Part shown: in pieces, positions 34,249-42,351 of the stretch
How positions within the stretch are numbered: the first letter of the stretch is position 1
How the letters are laid out: each line of letters starts with the position of its first letter
Made by a program: the position numbers and the translations under genes
Notes under the pieces: generated by a model
The model's input: the letters and a program-made list of their open reading frames with translations, nothing else
The model's database searches: none
Told to the model about the DNA's origin: nothing
From: an uncultured Anaerolineae bacterium
GTDB lineage: Bacteria; Chloroflexota; Anaerolineae; Aggregatilineales; Phototrophicaceae
Assembly (NCBI GenBank): GCA_937995825.1
Contig: CALKJO010000020.1
Span: forward strand, 1-51,856
Direction: 5' to 3'
Length of the DNA: 51,856 nt

Positions 34249-34800
34249 CTACTCGCCAACGGCTTCAGCTTCGGCAGCCGCCTCGCCTGCGCCGGACGCA
34301 GCAAGACGGGCGGCTTCCTCCTCAGCGGCGCGCCGCGCCATGAACGACTGAAACTCTTCCTCGCGGATGACCGTGATCTTCAGATTGGGCGAAATCTCGC
34401 TGCCCAGCCGCACCGGCACTTCATGCGTCCCGATCTCGCGGATCGCCGTTTGGCTGATGCGGCGGCGGTTGATGTCGATGCCGGTTTTCGCCAGCAGCGC
34501 CTCGGCGATCTCGCTGGTCGTGACCGAGCCAAAAAGCTTGCCGGTGGGCGAAGCGCGGCGGCTGAAGAACAGCTCCACGCCGTCGATCTGGCGCGCCAGA
34601 TCGTTGAGCCGGTGTTCAAGCTGAGCGCGGCGGGCTTCCGCCTGAGCGCGCAGGGCTTCCTGCTGCTCGAGCGCCTCACGAGTCGCTTTCAGAGCGAGCT
34701 TCTTGGGCAGCAGCCAGTTGCGCGCGAAGCCGTCCGCCACTTCGATGACTTCCCCGGCAACCCCATGTTTATACACATCCGACAGCAAAATGACTTTCAT
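34249..34800 (-). CDS. rplI: Ribosomal protein bL9
   Basis: A 183-aa large-subunit ribosomal protein L9. The N-terminal signature is complete (MKVILLSDVYKHGVAGEVIE, VADGFARNWLLPKKLA), followed by the long connecting helix and the C-terminal domain (GKLFGSVTTSEIAEALL, IGTHEVPVRLGSEI). It is about 30 residues longer than the E. coli protein because of an Ala/Glu-rich tail (AARLAASGAGEAAAEAEAVG). The ATG at 34800 has GAGGAATGG upstream; a longer in-frame extension is rejected. It is not next to rpsF, ssb or rpsR, its common partners. Confidence 0.97.
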   Translation of the reverse strand: MKVILLSDVYKHGVAGEVIEVADGFARNWLLPKKLALKATREALEQQEALRAQAEARRAQLEHRLNDLARQIDGVELFFSRRASPTGKLFGSVTTSEIAEALLAKTGIDINRRRISQTAIREIGTHEVPVRLGSEISPNLKITVIREEEFQSFMARRAAEEEAARLAASGAGEAAAEAEAVGE

Positions 34801-34954
34801 CGTTCCATTCCTCGTTCGCCCACCGAGCGCCGACTCCCGCCGCGCCAGGGCGTTATCGTGTGTTTTCGACTTTAAAAGCCGGATTATGCCACAGCGCAGC
34901 GCCTTCGTCCAGCCTGCCAGAGCAGGGGTCACCCGCAGAGACCGGAGACGCAGC

Positions 34955-34995
34955 AAAAAAAAAGAGCGGATGACAGGGGGGAGGATCATCCGCTC
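34955..34995 (-). terminator. Rho-independent terminator
   Basis: Read on the minus strand, a perfect 10-bp stem (arms 34986-34995 and 34964-34973) is followed by nine T (34963-34955). It ends the single-gene transcript of 35022-35447 and separates it from rplI. Confidence 0.92.
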
Positions 34996-35021
34996 AGGAG
35001 GGAGTTATCGATTCAATCGGG

Positions 35022-35447
35022 TCATGCGGTTGCGGCAAAAGCAGGATTGGCGGGCGTGTGAATTTGGCTCAGGATCGCCCGTGCCGCTTCCAGGTTAGGC
35101 GCAAAGTGGATATTGGAGGTGGCTTTGCGGTCGATCATGCGGAAAGCGTCATGGGCTGCGCGGATGAGCGGGTTCGCGCCGACGATCACAATCGGACCCG
35201 TGCCGCCTTCGCCCATGCTCAGCATCTTCTTGGCATGTTCCAAGTTTGAGCGGCTCAGCAGCGACCCGCCGGGGATACCGACGCCTTCATGGACATCGAC
35301 GATGGCGGCGATCTCGTAATTGGCGCGGTCGGTCACTTTCTTGATCGTGGCGAGCGTCTCATGCATGTCGTCCCACGTCCAGCCGGGATGAAACTCGCAC
35401 AGCAGGATGGTCTGCTCGTCGTTGTCCCAGTACAGTTCGATGCTCAT
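35022..35447 (-). CDS. Small cytosolic alpha/beta protein, possibly STAS/SpoIIAA-like
   Basis: A 141-aa protein: IELYWDNDEQTILLCEFHPG, then TWDDMHETLATIKKVT, YEIAAIVDVHEGVGIPGG, and IVIVGANPLIRAAHDAFRM. The alternating strand/helix order and length resemble STAS or SpoIIAA-like single-domain proteins, but the family was not identified with certainty. The start at 35447 has an excellent AAGGAGGG ribosome-binding site; a longer in-frame start would run into the promoter region. A strong terminator follows, so it is a monocistronic, probably well-expressed gene. Divergent from the secreted-protease operon. Confidence 0.75.
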   Translation of the reverse strand: MSIELYWDNDEQTILLCEFHPGWTWDDMHETLATIKKVTDRANYEIAAIVDVHEGVGIPGGSLLSRSNLEHAKKMLSMGEGGTGPIVIVGANPLIRAAHDAFRMIDRKATSNIHFAPNLEAARAILSQIHTPANPAFAATA

Positions 35448-35481
35448 TTCATCCCTCCTTGAACTTTTATCCTGCATATGA

Positions 35482-35519
35482 CGAACCGCGATGTTCGCTA
35501 TAATGAGTTGCACGGTTCG
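35482..35519. promoter_or_regulatory. Inverted repeat spanning a TATAAT in the divergent gap
   Basis: CGAACCG (35482-35488) and CGGTTCG (35513-35519) form a 7-bp perfect inverted repeat with a 24-bp gap. Inside lies TATAAT (35499-35504, + strand). The placement between divergent genes fits an operator, although a chance palindrome in GC-rich DNA is possible. Confidence 0.35.
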
Positions 35520-35584
35520 ATCTATCAACGCTCCGACTATACGCGGCAAATCTGATGAAAGGTTCAATGGCGGATGAGGAAATC

Positions 35585-37474
35585 ATGATACGGCGGCTCG
35601 GTTTGATTTTGGTGCTGCTGGCGCTGCTGGGCAGCGCGCCGACATATGCCGATGAGATCGCCCCGTTTCCGACGCTCGATGCACTGGAGACGACTTTCAT
35701 CCCGCCCCGCGATCGCGTCGACCTGGCGCGGCGGCTGCGCGGCGTGACCGAATTCTCATCGCCGCCGTCCGAGCCGCCGCAGTACGCGATTGGCGACCGC
35801 GACACCTTTTACGTCGGCAGCGGCGATGCGGGCGGGACGCGCGCCGTCGAAGCGGAACTGCACATGATCGGGCAGCACATCGCGCTCTGGGTCGATGTGC
35901 GTGGGACGATCCCGGACGACGACCTGAGGCGGCTGGCGGACGAATTCGACCGCCGTATCTACCCGGAGGTGATAGCGCTGTGGGGCGCGGAGCGGACGAC
36001 GGGCGTGGATGGCGATCCGCGCATTCATGGGCTGTTCGCGCGCGGCTTTGGACGCTCCATCATCGCCTATTTCGCCAGCGATCACAGCTACCCGGTCGAA
36101 GCCGTCCCGACCAGCAGCGCCCGCGACATGCTCTTCTTCAGCCTGGATTACTTCGCTGGTCAGCCGATGAGTCAGGACGCCTTCAGCGTCGCTGCGCATG
36201 AACTGCAGCATCTCATCCGCCACACCCTCCAGCCGAACGAAGAGACCTGGGTCAATGAGGGTTTGTCGCTGTTCACCGAACATCACCTCTACAACCGCTT
36301 TCTGGGCGAAGGGCTGTCGTTTCTGGCAGCGCCGGATACGCAGTTGAACGACTGGGCGGAGACGCCGTCACTGCGCATCAACGATTACGGCGCGGCGGGC
36401 TTGTTCATGGTCTATCTCTACCAGCAGATCGGCTTGGAGGGTATGCAGGCATTCAGCGCCGACAACGCGCCGCGCGGCTGGACATCGCTCGACCGCGTGC
36501 TGCGCCGGCTTGGGATGGAGAGCGCCTTCGGCGTCTCGCCCGCCGATGATCTGTTCGCGGACTGGGTGGTCGCCAACTTGGTCGGCGATCCTGCCAGCGC
36601 CCGCTATGGCTACCCGTCGCTTGTCGGGATGCGGACTCAGGCGCGCGCCGAGCTGATCAGCGCGCTGGAAGCGGATTTCACCGCCGATGCGCGCCAGTAC
36701 GCCGCCGATTATTACACGCTGCTCAACGGCTCCGGCAAGACAGTCGATCTGACCGTGACGCTGGATAAAGAGGCGCGGCTGATTCCCTCCGACTCCAACG
36801 TGACGCCGTTTTTCTACAGCAACCGCGCCGACATGAGCAGCACGCGGCTGACGCGGGCATTCGACCTGACAGACGTGAACAACGCGGCGCTGGAATTTGA
36901 CCTCTGGTTTCATATCGAGCGCGACTGGGACTACGGCTATGTCATGATCAGCGCCGACGACGGCGCAACCTGGGCGATTCAGTCCACCGAGCGAATGACG
37001 ACCCATGATCCGCACCGCGTCGCCTATGGCGCGGGCTATTCGGGCATGAGCGGCGGCTGGGTGCGCGAGCGCGTCCCGCTGGATGCTTACGCTGGGCGGG
37101 AAATTCTCGTCCGCTTTGAGATGATCACCGACGACGCCGTGACTCAGCCTGGCATGGCAGTGGATAATGTGACCATCGACGCCATCGGCCATGCTGCCGA
37201 TTTCGATGAGGACGATGACGGCTGGATCGCCGAGGGCTGGCTGCGGACGGACAACCGCCTGCCGCAGCGCGCATGGGTGCAGCTCATCCACGTCAGCGGC
37301 GCGAAAGTGAACGTGCAGCGCTGGCTGCATCCGGGCGGCGAAGCCCGCTTCACCTACGAGATGCCAGCGGAGGCGCGGTTTGTCCATCTGGCGATCTCGC
37401 CGCTTGCGCCGGTCACGACTGTCCCGGCGGACTATCGCATCGTCATGAATCTGACACCGAGGCACAGACCATGA
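35585..37474 (+). CDS. Secreted zinc metalloprotease, M30/hyicolysin-like
   Basis: A 629-aa secreted protein with a signal peptide (MIRRLGLILVLLALLGSAPTYA). The zinc site is His205-Glu206-x2-His209 (AAHELQHLI) with Glu225 in WVNEGLS, the HExxH...NEGL arrangement of hyicolysin-type (M30) gluzincins. The C-terminal half includes a jelly-roll-like domain (LEFDLWFHIERDWDYGYVMI, EILVRFEMITDDAV) of the kind attached to immune-inhibitor-A and related proteases, and a final beta domain. The ATG at 35585 is chosen for its GAGG site and signal peptide; two upstream ATGs (35555, 35567) would hide the signal peptide behind acidic residues. The next gene overlaps its stop (ATGA). Likely role: extracellular protein degradation. 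Confidence 0.8.
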   Translation: MIRRLGLILVLLALLGSAPTYADEIAPFPTLDALETTFIPPRDRVDLARRLRGVTEFSSPPSEPPQYAIGDRDTFYVGSGDAGGTRAVEAELHMIGQHIALWVDVRGTIPDDDLRRLADEFDRRIYPEVIALWGAERTTGVDGDPRIHGLFARGFGRSIIAYFASDHSYPVEAVPTSSARDMLFFSLDYFAGQPMSQDAFSVAAHELQHLIRHTLQPNEETWVNEGLSLFTEHHLYNRFLGEGLSFLAAPDTQLNDWAETPSLRINDYGAAGLFMVYLYQQIGLEGMQAFSADNAPRGWTSLDRVLRRLGMESAFGVSPADDLFADWVVANLVGDPASARYGYPSLVGMRTQARAELISALEADFTADARQYAADYYTLLNGSGKTVDLTVTLDKEARLIPSDSNVTPFFYSNRADMSSTRLTRAFDLTDVNNAALEFDLWFHIERDWDYGYVMISADDGATWAIQSTERMTTHDPHRVAYGAGYSGMSGGWVRERVPLDAYAGREILVRFEMITDDAVTQPGMAVDNVTIDAIGHAADFDEDDDGWIAEGWLRTDNRLPQRAWVQLIHVSGAKVNVQRWLHPGGEARFTYEMPAEARFVHLAISPLAPVTTVPADYRIVMNLTPRHRP

Positions 37475-38607
37475 AACGGATCATTTCCGCTTGTCTGATC
37501 AGCCTGCTGACAGCGGCGTGCAGCCCGTCGAGTCCGCCCCTGACGCCGCCGACGCTGGCAGCGCTGCCATCGCTCACGCCATCGGACATTCCGCCGACCG
37601 CGACGCCCGCGCCCATCGCCGCGCTGCCGACTGACGAACCGCCGACTGAGGAACCGCCAACCGATGTGCCGCCGACGGCTGCCCCGCCTTCCGAGACGCC
37701 GACGCCTGAGTCAGGGATGCGCGAGATGCTCGCCAGCGAAATGCTGACGGTGGTGATCGCGCTCACCGCCAGCGCGCAGCCGCCTGCGCCGACACCGCTG
37801 GTCTATGAGCCGCCGACCCCGATCACCCCAACGCCGACAGTCACACCGAGCCTGACGATCACGCCCACCATCACGCCGACGCCGAGTCTGACCTTCACGC
37901 CGTCGCCCACGCTCACCGAGACGCCCGATCTGGGCGCGCTCGGCTTTCTGGCGCTCGATGCGGAAGATGCAACCTTTCTGCCGGTGGTGCTGCGTATCCC
38001 GCTGCCGACGCTGACCGTCTGGGCGGCGACCGCGCAGGCGCAGATCGCGGCGACGCTCAATCCGGCGCCGATAGCCGCCCCGCCAACCGCGCAGCCGGGC
38101 ATCCCCTGTCCATTTCCGCCGCCGCTGGCGCTCAGCGCGCTGCTGGGGCGCGATCCGACGCTGCTGCCGGCGTTGGGGTGTCCATTCGGCGCGCCGCCCG
38201 TCCCGACGCAGATCGGCGGCGCGTGGCAGTTCTTCGAACGCGGCGCGATGGTCTATCTGGCGGGCATTCCGGGGCAGATTTTCGTCGTCACCAACGATGG
38301 GCGCTTCCGCCGCTTCGATGACACCTTCATTCAGGGAGTCGATCCCGAAAGCGGCGGCGCATCCCCGCCATCGGGCTTGATCGAGCCGGTGCGCGGCTTC
38401 GGCAAGGTCTGGCGGACAAATCCCGATGTGCGCATGGCGTTGGGGTGGGGCGTCGTCCCGGAGACCGGCGGCGCGCTGACGCTCTCCGCTTTCGAGCGCG
38501 GGCGAGCGGTGGCGCTGATCGCGCGCGGCGAGACGCTGGTGCTGGTCGATGATCCTGGGGCGATTGGCTTCTTCGGGACATGGCGCGTTTTACCGGGGAT
38601 TTTCTGA
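37471..38607 (+). CDS. Putative lipoprotein with Pro/Thr-rich stalk
   Basis: A 378-aa protein starting MKRIISACLISLLTAACSPS: a lipoprotein-type signal with Cys17 (lipobox LTAAC, slightly off consensus). Residues ~18-175 are a Pro/Thr/Glu low-complexity stalk (TDEPPTEEPPTDVPPT, TPTPSLTFTPSPTLTE). The C-terminal ~200 residues form an unrecognised, probably beta-rich domain with GGAWQFFERGAMVYLAG, VRGFGKVWRTNPDVRMALGW and ERGRAVALIARGETLVL. The WxFxxGxMxY...FGxxWxxxxxVRxxLGW pattern recurs in Chloroflexota surface proteins in my recollection, but I can give no function. It overlaps both neighbours (ATGA, TGATG). Confidence 0.75.
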   Translation: MKRIISACLISLLTAACSPSSPPLTPPTLAALPSLTPSDIPPTATPAPIAALPTDEPPTEEPPTDVPPTAAPPSETPTPESGMREMLASEMLTVVIALTASAQPPAPTPLVYEPPTPITPTPTVTPSLTITPTITPTPSLTFTPSPTLTETPDLGALGFLALDAEDATFLPVVLRIPLPTLTVWAATAQAQIAATLNPAPIAAPPTAQPGIPCPFPPPLALSALLGRDPTLLPALGCPFGAPPVPTQIGGAWQFFERGAMVYLAGIPGQIFVVTNDGRFRRFDDTFIQGVDPESGGASPPSGLIEPVRGFGKVWRTNPDVRMALGWGVVPETGGALTLSAFERGRAVALIARGETLVLVDDPGAIGFFGTWRVLPGIF

Positions 38608-39644
38608 TGTGGCGCGCCGCCCTGGTCTGGATCGGGTTTTGCGCGGTCATCGGCGGAACGCTGCTGATCGGTCGGGCGGCGACGCCCATGCCCTGGCTGA
38701 CCTATACCCGCGAGATCATCCCCGGCATTGGCGACATCATCCTGCACGATCTGGAACGCGATATCGCCTACAACCTGACGCGCACGCCCGACCGGATCGA
38801 AAATCGCGCCGCATGGTCGCCTGACGGCGCGCGGCTGGCGTTCGAGTGCATCGGCGATGATGGGCTGATGGACATCTGCTTCGCCGACGAGTCGGCTCCG
38901 CCGACGCCGTCGCGCTTTCAGCCCGGATCATGGCTGCACCGCCCGCGCTGGTCGCCGGATGGGCGGTGGATCGCCTATGTCGCGCGCACAACTTCCGCCT
39001 ATGTCCTGCACGCAGTCGATCTGAGCGCGAGTCCGCCGGTCAACCGCGTCGTCGGCGGCGTGGATAGCGCCATGAATTACACCTGGTCACCCGACGGCGC
39101 GTCGCTGGCATTCAATCTTTATACACGCACGGCGTCGCGTCTGTTCACAGCGTCGGTCGATGCAGCGCGTCCGCGCCCGCGTGAGCTGGAACAGACGCCC
39201 TTCAGCAATTATTTCGCGGCGTGGTCGCCGGATGGCAGCGGCATCGCCTTCGTCTCGACCATGCAGGGCTATAAACAGCGGCTCCACCTGCTCGATCCAA
39301 GCGGAGTCGTCCATCCGCTGACGGACGGCGGGCTGATCGGCAACGATTTTTCGCCCGTCTGGTCGCCGGATGGCTCACGGCTGGCGTTTCTGTCGGATCG
39401 CGATGGCGCGGACTTCGACCTGTTCATCCTGGATACGGCGGAGCGAACGCTGCGGCAGGTCACGGTCAACGATTACCTTGATGAAAACCCGGCGTGGTCG
39501 CCCGATGGACGGCGGATCGCGCTCATGTCCAACCGCGACGGCGGCTTTCATATCTATGTGATCGATCTGGAGACGTTCAAAACGCAGCGGGTGACGTTCG
39601 GCAGGGGGATTCACAACTATCCAGCATGGAGAGCGATGGGATGA
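38607..39644 (+). CDS. TolB-like beta-propeller protein (secreted or anchored)
   Basis: A 345-aa protein: N-terminal signal or anchor helix (LVWIGFCAVIGGTLLIG), then six PD40-type repeats with the WSPDG core: NRAAWSPDGARLAFEC, RPRWSPDGRWIAYVAR, NYTWSPDGASLAFNLY, FAAWSPDGSGIAFVST, SPVWSPDGSRLAFLSD, NPAWSPDGRRIALMSN, closed by YPAWRAMG. This makes a six-bladed TolB-like propeller outside the cell. The ATG overlaps the lipoprotein stop (TGATG) and its own stop overlaps the next gene, so all four genes are translationally coupled. Role unknown; protein or polymer binding is likely. Confidence 0.8.
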   Translation: MWRAALVWIGFCAVIGGTLLIGRAATPMPWLTYTREIIPGIGDIILHDLERDIAYNLTRTPDRIENRAAWSPDGARLAFECIGDDGLMDICFADESAPPTPSRFQPGSWLHRPRWSPDGRWIAYVARTTSAYVLHAVDLSASPPVNRVVGGVDSAMNYTWSPDGASLAFNLYTRTASRLFTASVDAARPRPRELEQTPFSNYFAAWSPDGSGIAFVSTMQGYKQRLHLLDPSGVVHPLTDGGLIGNDFSPVWSPDGSRLAFLSDRDGADFDLFILDTAERTLRQVTVNDYLDENPAWSPDGRRIALMSNRDGGFHIYVIDLETFKTQRVTFGRGIHNYPAWRAMG

Positions 39645-40459
39645 TTGCGATCATCGGGCGGCTGTGCGCGGCGCTGTGCCTGATCTGGGCGGGCGCGTGG
39701 ATCGCGGCGGCGCGGCTGGCAGCGGCGCTGCCTTATGCGGGCGAGATCGCCTACATGGTCTATGACCACCCGATCAATCCGGATATCTACCTGCACGATA
39801 TCGGGCGCGGCGTTCGCCACAATCTGACTGCGCATCCAGCGTATGACGGCGCGCCGGCATGGTCGCCCGATGGCGCATGGATCGCCTTTCTATCGGATCG
39901 CGAGCGCGGCAGTCAGGTCTTCATCATGAACGCCAGCGGTGGAGACGTGCGGCGGCTCTCGGACGGGCGCGGGATTTATGGCGCGCCGCGCTGGTCGGCA
40001 GATGGGACGCGCATCGTCTTTTTCGCGCTGCATCTGGGGACGAACGCGCTCTATAGCGTCCGCCCGGACGGAAGCGATCTGGCACAGGTGACCAGCGATC
40101 AGGTGACGCCGGGCATGGTCATGCTCGATCTCGGCATCGAGACCAACAGCATCACGCGCCTGACCTCGCCGGATCGGACGCGAATCATGTTTCTGTCGTA
40201 TCGGGACGATGCGTGGGGCGTATTTATCGCCAATCCAGATCGGACGGATGATCGGCTGGTGACCACGCTGACGCATTATTCGGAGATGCCGGTCTGGTCG
40301 CCGGATGGCACGCGCGTGCTGTATACCACCTGGGAGCGCGGCACATCCGATCTCTATCTGGTCGATGTGCCGCCTGACTCGGATGCCCCGATGACTCCCA
40401 TCCGCCTGACACGCACGCGGGGGATCGAGTCGTCCCCCGCGTGGCGTCCAAGACCGTAA
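39641..40459 (+). CDS. TolB-like beta-propeller protein, shorter paralog
   Basis: A 272-aa paralog of the preceding gene with an N-terminal hydrophobic signal/anchor (IIGRLCAALCLIWAGAWIAA) and repeats YMVYDHPINPDIYLHDIG, APAWSPDGAWIAFLSD, APRWSADGTRIVFFAL, MPVWSPDGTRVLYTTW and SPAWRPRP. It has fewer complete blades (four to five), so it may need a partner to close the ring. Last gene of the protease operon; it faces the PPC-repeat gene tail to tail with 8 bp between. Confidence 0.78.
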   Translation: MIAIIGRLCAALCLIWAGAWIAAARLAAALPYAGEIAYMVYDHPINPDIYLHDIGRGVRHNLTAHPAYDGAPAWSPDGAWIAFLSDRERGSQVFIMNASGGDVRRLSDGRGIYGAPRWSADGTRIVFFALHLGTNALYSVRPDGSDLAQVTSDQVTPGMVMLDLGIETNSITRLTSPDRTRIMFLSYRDDAWGVFIANPDRTDDRLVTTLTHYSEMPVWSPDGTRVLYTTWERGTSDLYLVDVPPDSDAPMTPIRLTRTRGIESSPAWRPRP

Positions 40460-40467
40460 GCCGGCGT

Positions 40468-41757
40468 TCAGCGCGTCAGCGCCACCCGCACGGTGGCGCC
40501 GCTGTATTCGCTGATGCGCAGCACGGCGTCGCCATTGTTGGGCATGACGACGGTGATGCTTATACTGGTCACGTTGCTGGCGCTGGCGCTGGTGACAAAC
40601 GCATCGCTCTGCGTGATCTCAAAATATGGCGATGCTGACATATTTGAGGTCACCTGGATGGTCACCGCCTGCCCCGCCTGACCCGTGAAGCGCAGATTAT
40701 ATTCGTAAGCGTCGAAGCTGAATTCCAGCGTCTGCGCGCCATCATCGAGCGAGGGCAGTTCGCTGCGCTGGAGCGTGATCTGCGCCATTTCGACGTTCAG
40801 CATCGGCGCTTCGACGACCAGCGTATACTCACCGCCCGTGTGGAGATACTGAGTGCTGATCTCCGGATCAGCGCCGCTGGTGGAGGTCTGCTGCGTGCCG
40901 AATGGGTCGATCAGCGTCAGCATCAGATCGCCGCCGCTGGCGCTGATGTCGATCACATCGCCCCGGTTGGCTTCAAAGACGATGTAAGCTGCTGCCTGGC
41001 TGTCGCTGCTCAGGGGGACTTCCAGCGTATCGCCAAATTCCGCCCGGACGACGTTCACACGGCTGAGCGACAGCGTGTAGCGTCCGGTCGATGTCCGACC
41101 GTAGCTGCGCGCCTCGATCAGGTATTCGCCGGTTTCCGGCAGCACGAACGGTCCAAGCCGCGAATCCGTCCCGTCCCCGCCATCATCATTGGAGGCAACT
41201 TCAGCGCCGCTGGCGTCGCGCAGGGTCAGATACGTATCCATGACCCCCGACTCCATGCTGATGATGATCGCATCGCCCGCTTCACCCTGGAATGCGAAGG
41301 TGGCGGTCAGCGCGTCATCGGTCAGTTCACCCTGGATCAGCTCGCCGAAGGCAATCGGAGTCGCCTCAAATAACGCGACGCTGAGCCTGAATGCGCCGCT
41401 GCTGTCGGTCGAGCTGAAGCTGTTATAGCCGAACGAGGTCGCGCGGATGGTATACATGCCGGCATCGAGCGCGATCGGCCCGATCTGCGAGTTGAGATTG
41501 CCCACGCCGTCATCGTCGGTGGCGATCTCGATGCCGCCGGCGTCATAGAGGGCGAGATAGCTGTCGAAGTCATTCGAAGTCAGCGTGATCACGACGTGCT
41601 GACCGCTTTTTGCCTCAAGGGTGTATTCGATGAAGGGTTCGCTGGCGGTCAGCATCCCTTCGACGGACGCGCCGACGGTGAGCGTTTCCTGCGCAAAGGC
41701 AGGAACCGCCGCGTGCAGCAGCGCGCTTAAAACCAGAATCCACTTCACAAAACGCAT
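40468..41757 (-). CDS. Secreted protein of PPC-type beta-sandwich repeats
   Basis: A 429-aa secreted protein: signal peptide (MRFVKWILVLSALLHAAVPAFA) then four pre-peptidase C-terminal (PPC) type domains of ~100 residues. Two are very regular: EYTLEAKSGQHVVITLTSND / DSYLALYDAGGIEIATDDDG / LDAGMYTIRATSFG, and TFAFQGEAGDAIIISMESG / DTYLTLRDASGAEVASNDDG / LPETGEYLIEARSYG. The third and fourth are more divergent. PPC domains are usually appendages of secreted proteases; here no catalytic domain exists, so it may be a stand-alone binding protein. ATG 41757 has GGAGGTC at good spacing. Confidence 0.85.
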   Translation of the reverse strand: MRFVKWILVLSALLHAAVPAFAQETLTVGASVEGMLTASEPFIEYTLEAKSGQHVVITLTSNDFDSYLALYDAGGIEIATDDDGVGNLNSQIGPIALDAGMYTIRATSFGYNSFSSTDSSGAFRLSVALFEATPIAFGELIQGELTDDALTATFAFQGEAGDAIIISMESGVMDTYLTLRDASGAEVASNDDGGDGTDSRLGPFVLPETGEYLIEARSYGRTSTGRYTLSLSRVNVVRAEFGDTLEVPLSSDSQAAAYIVFEANRGDVIDISASGGDLMLTLIDPFGTQQTSTSGADPEISTQYLHTGGEYTLVVEAPMLNVEMAQITLQRSELPSLDDGAQTLEFSFDAYEYNLRFTGQAGQAVTIQVTSNMSASPYFEITQSDAFVTSASASNVTSISITVVMPNNGDAVLRISEYSGATVRVALTR

Positions 41758-41791
41758 GTTGTGACCTCCATACAAAGTGGCTTACGGGTTC

Positions 41792-41800
41792 ATTGTAGCA
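41792..41800 (-). promoter_or_regulatory. Extended -10 promoter of the PPC-repeat gene
   Basis: Minus-strand TGCTACAAT fits the extended -10 form (TGn + TACAAT), about 34 bases before the ATG at 41757, leaving room for the GGAGGTC ribosome-binding site. Confidence 0.5.
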
Positions 41801-41903
41801 CATCTCAATTTTTGCCATTTTCACTGCCAGGGAACGCAGGGCGAACGCCAGCCCTACGCTTACCCTCCGACCATTGGGGGATCGCGCATATATAAAAATG
41901 CGT

Positions 41904-41909
41904 TAGAAT
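41904..41909 (+). promoter_or_regulatory. -10 element placed for a leaderless start
   Basis: TAGAAT (five of six to consensus) ends exactly 6 nt before the ATG at 41916, and no Shine-Dalgarno sequence is present. No clear -35. The geometry is the same as at 32657-32662. Confidence 0.45.
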
Positions 41910-41915
41910 GAATTT

Positions 41916-42344
41916 ATGAAGACGATCAACCACCCTGACGTGTTAGGTTACATCACCGGCGGCGTCCGCCAGTCCATCGGCGTGCTGCATGGGGCGGTTG
42001 CGGTGCGCCCGCGCGATGCCGTCGAGTGGGCGGGGGAGCTGGTCGAGGGCGCGACCGGGATCGGTATCGGCGGGCTTGAAGAACGCGCCGCCTATGCCGG
42101 CGCGCTGCGCGCCAAATCCGGCGTGACCTTCAGCCAGGCGTATCTGCCGTTGATCATAGGCGGGATTCTGATCAACGACTCGCTGCTGATCGAGCGCGAA
42201 GACCCGACGGAACTGCTCAAGGGCATCAGCCGCGCGCTCGAAGCCCGCTTGCCCGATCTGGATGAGAACGATGCGCCGATTCAGAAGATCACCGATCTCC
42301 TCCTGGAGCGCACAGCACGAAGATACGGATATAAATTGAATTGA
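41916..42344 (+). CDS. Unknown protein sharing a domain with its neighbour
   Basis: A 142-aa soluble protein of unknown family. Its core, SQAYLPLIIGGILINDSLLI followed by REDPTELLKGI, aligns with the C-terminal part of the next gene (YVYLPLVLGGVVVNHIVGG, NDDPWELIEQL), giving a shared YLPLxxGGxxxN...DPxEL motif and similar helical tails. The N-terminus (HPDVLGYITGGVRQSIGVLH) also resembles the start of the neighbour (YPDVLNAITGLRIVVDTLHM). The neighbour therefore looks like this unit with a large insert. The transcript is probably leaderless. The downstream gene starts 7 bp later. Confidence 0.7.
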   Translation: MKTINHPDVLGYITGGVRQSIGVLHGAVAVRPRDAVEWAGELVEGATGIGIGGLEERAAYAGALRAKSGVTFSQAYLPLIIGGILINDSLLIEREDPTELLKGISRALEARLPDLDENDAPIQKITDLLLERTARRYGYKLN

Positions 42345-42351
42345 GCAGGCT

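Noticed and set aside
36368..37465. 365-aa minus-strand open frame opposite the metalloprotease
   Set aside because: His/Arg-rich shadow frame inside a gene with a signal peptide, zinc site and coupled neighbours.
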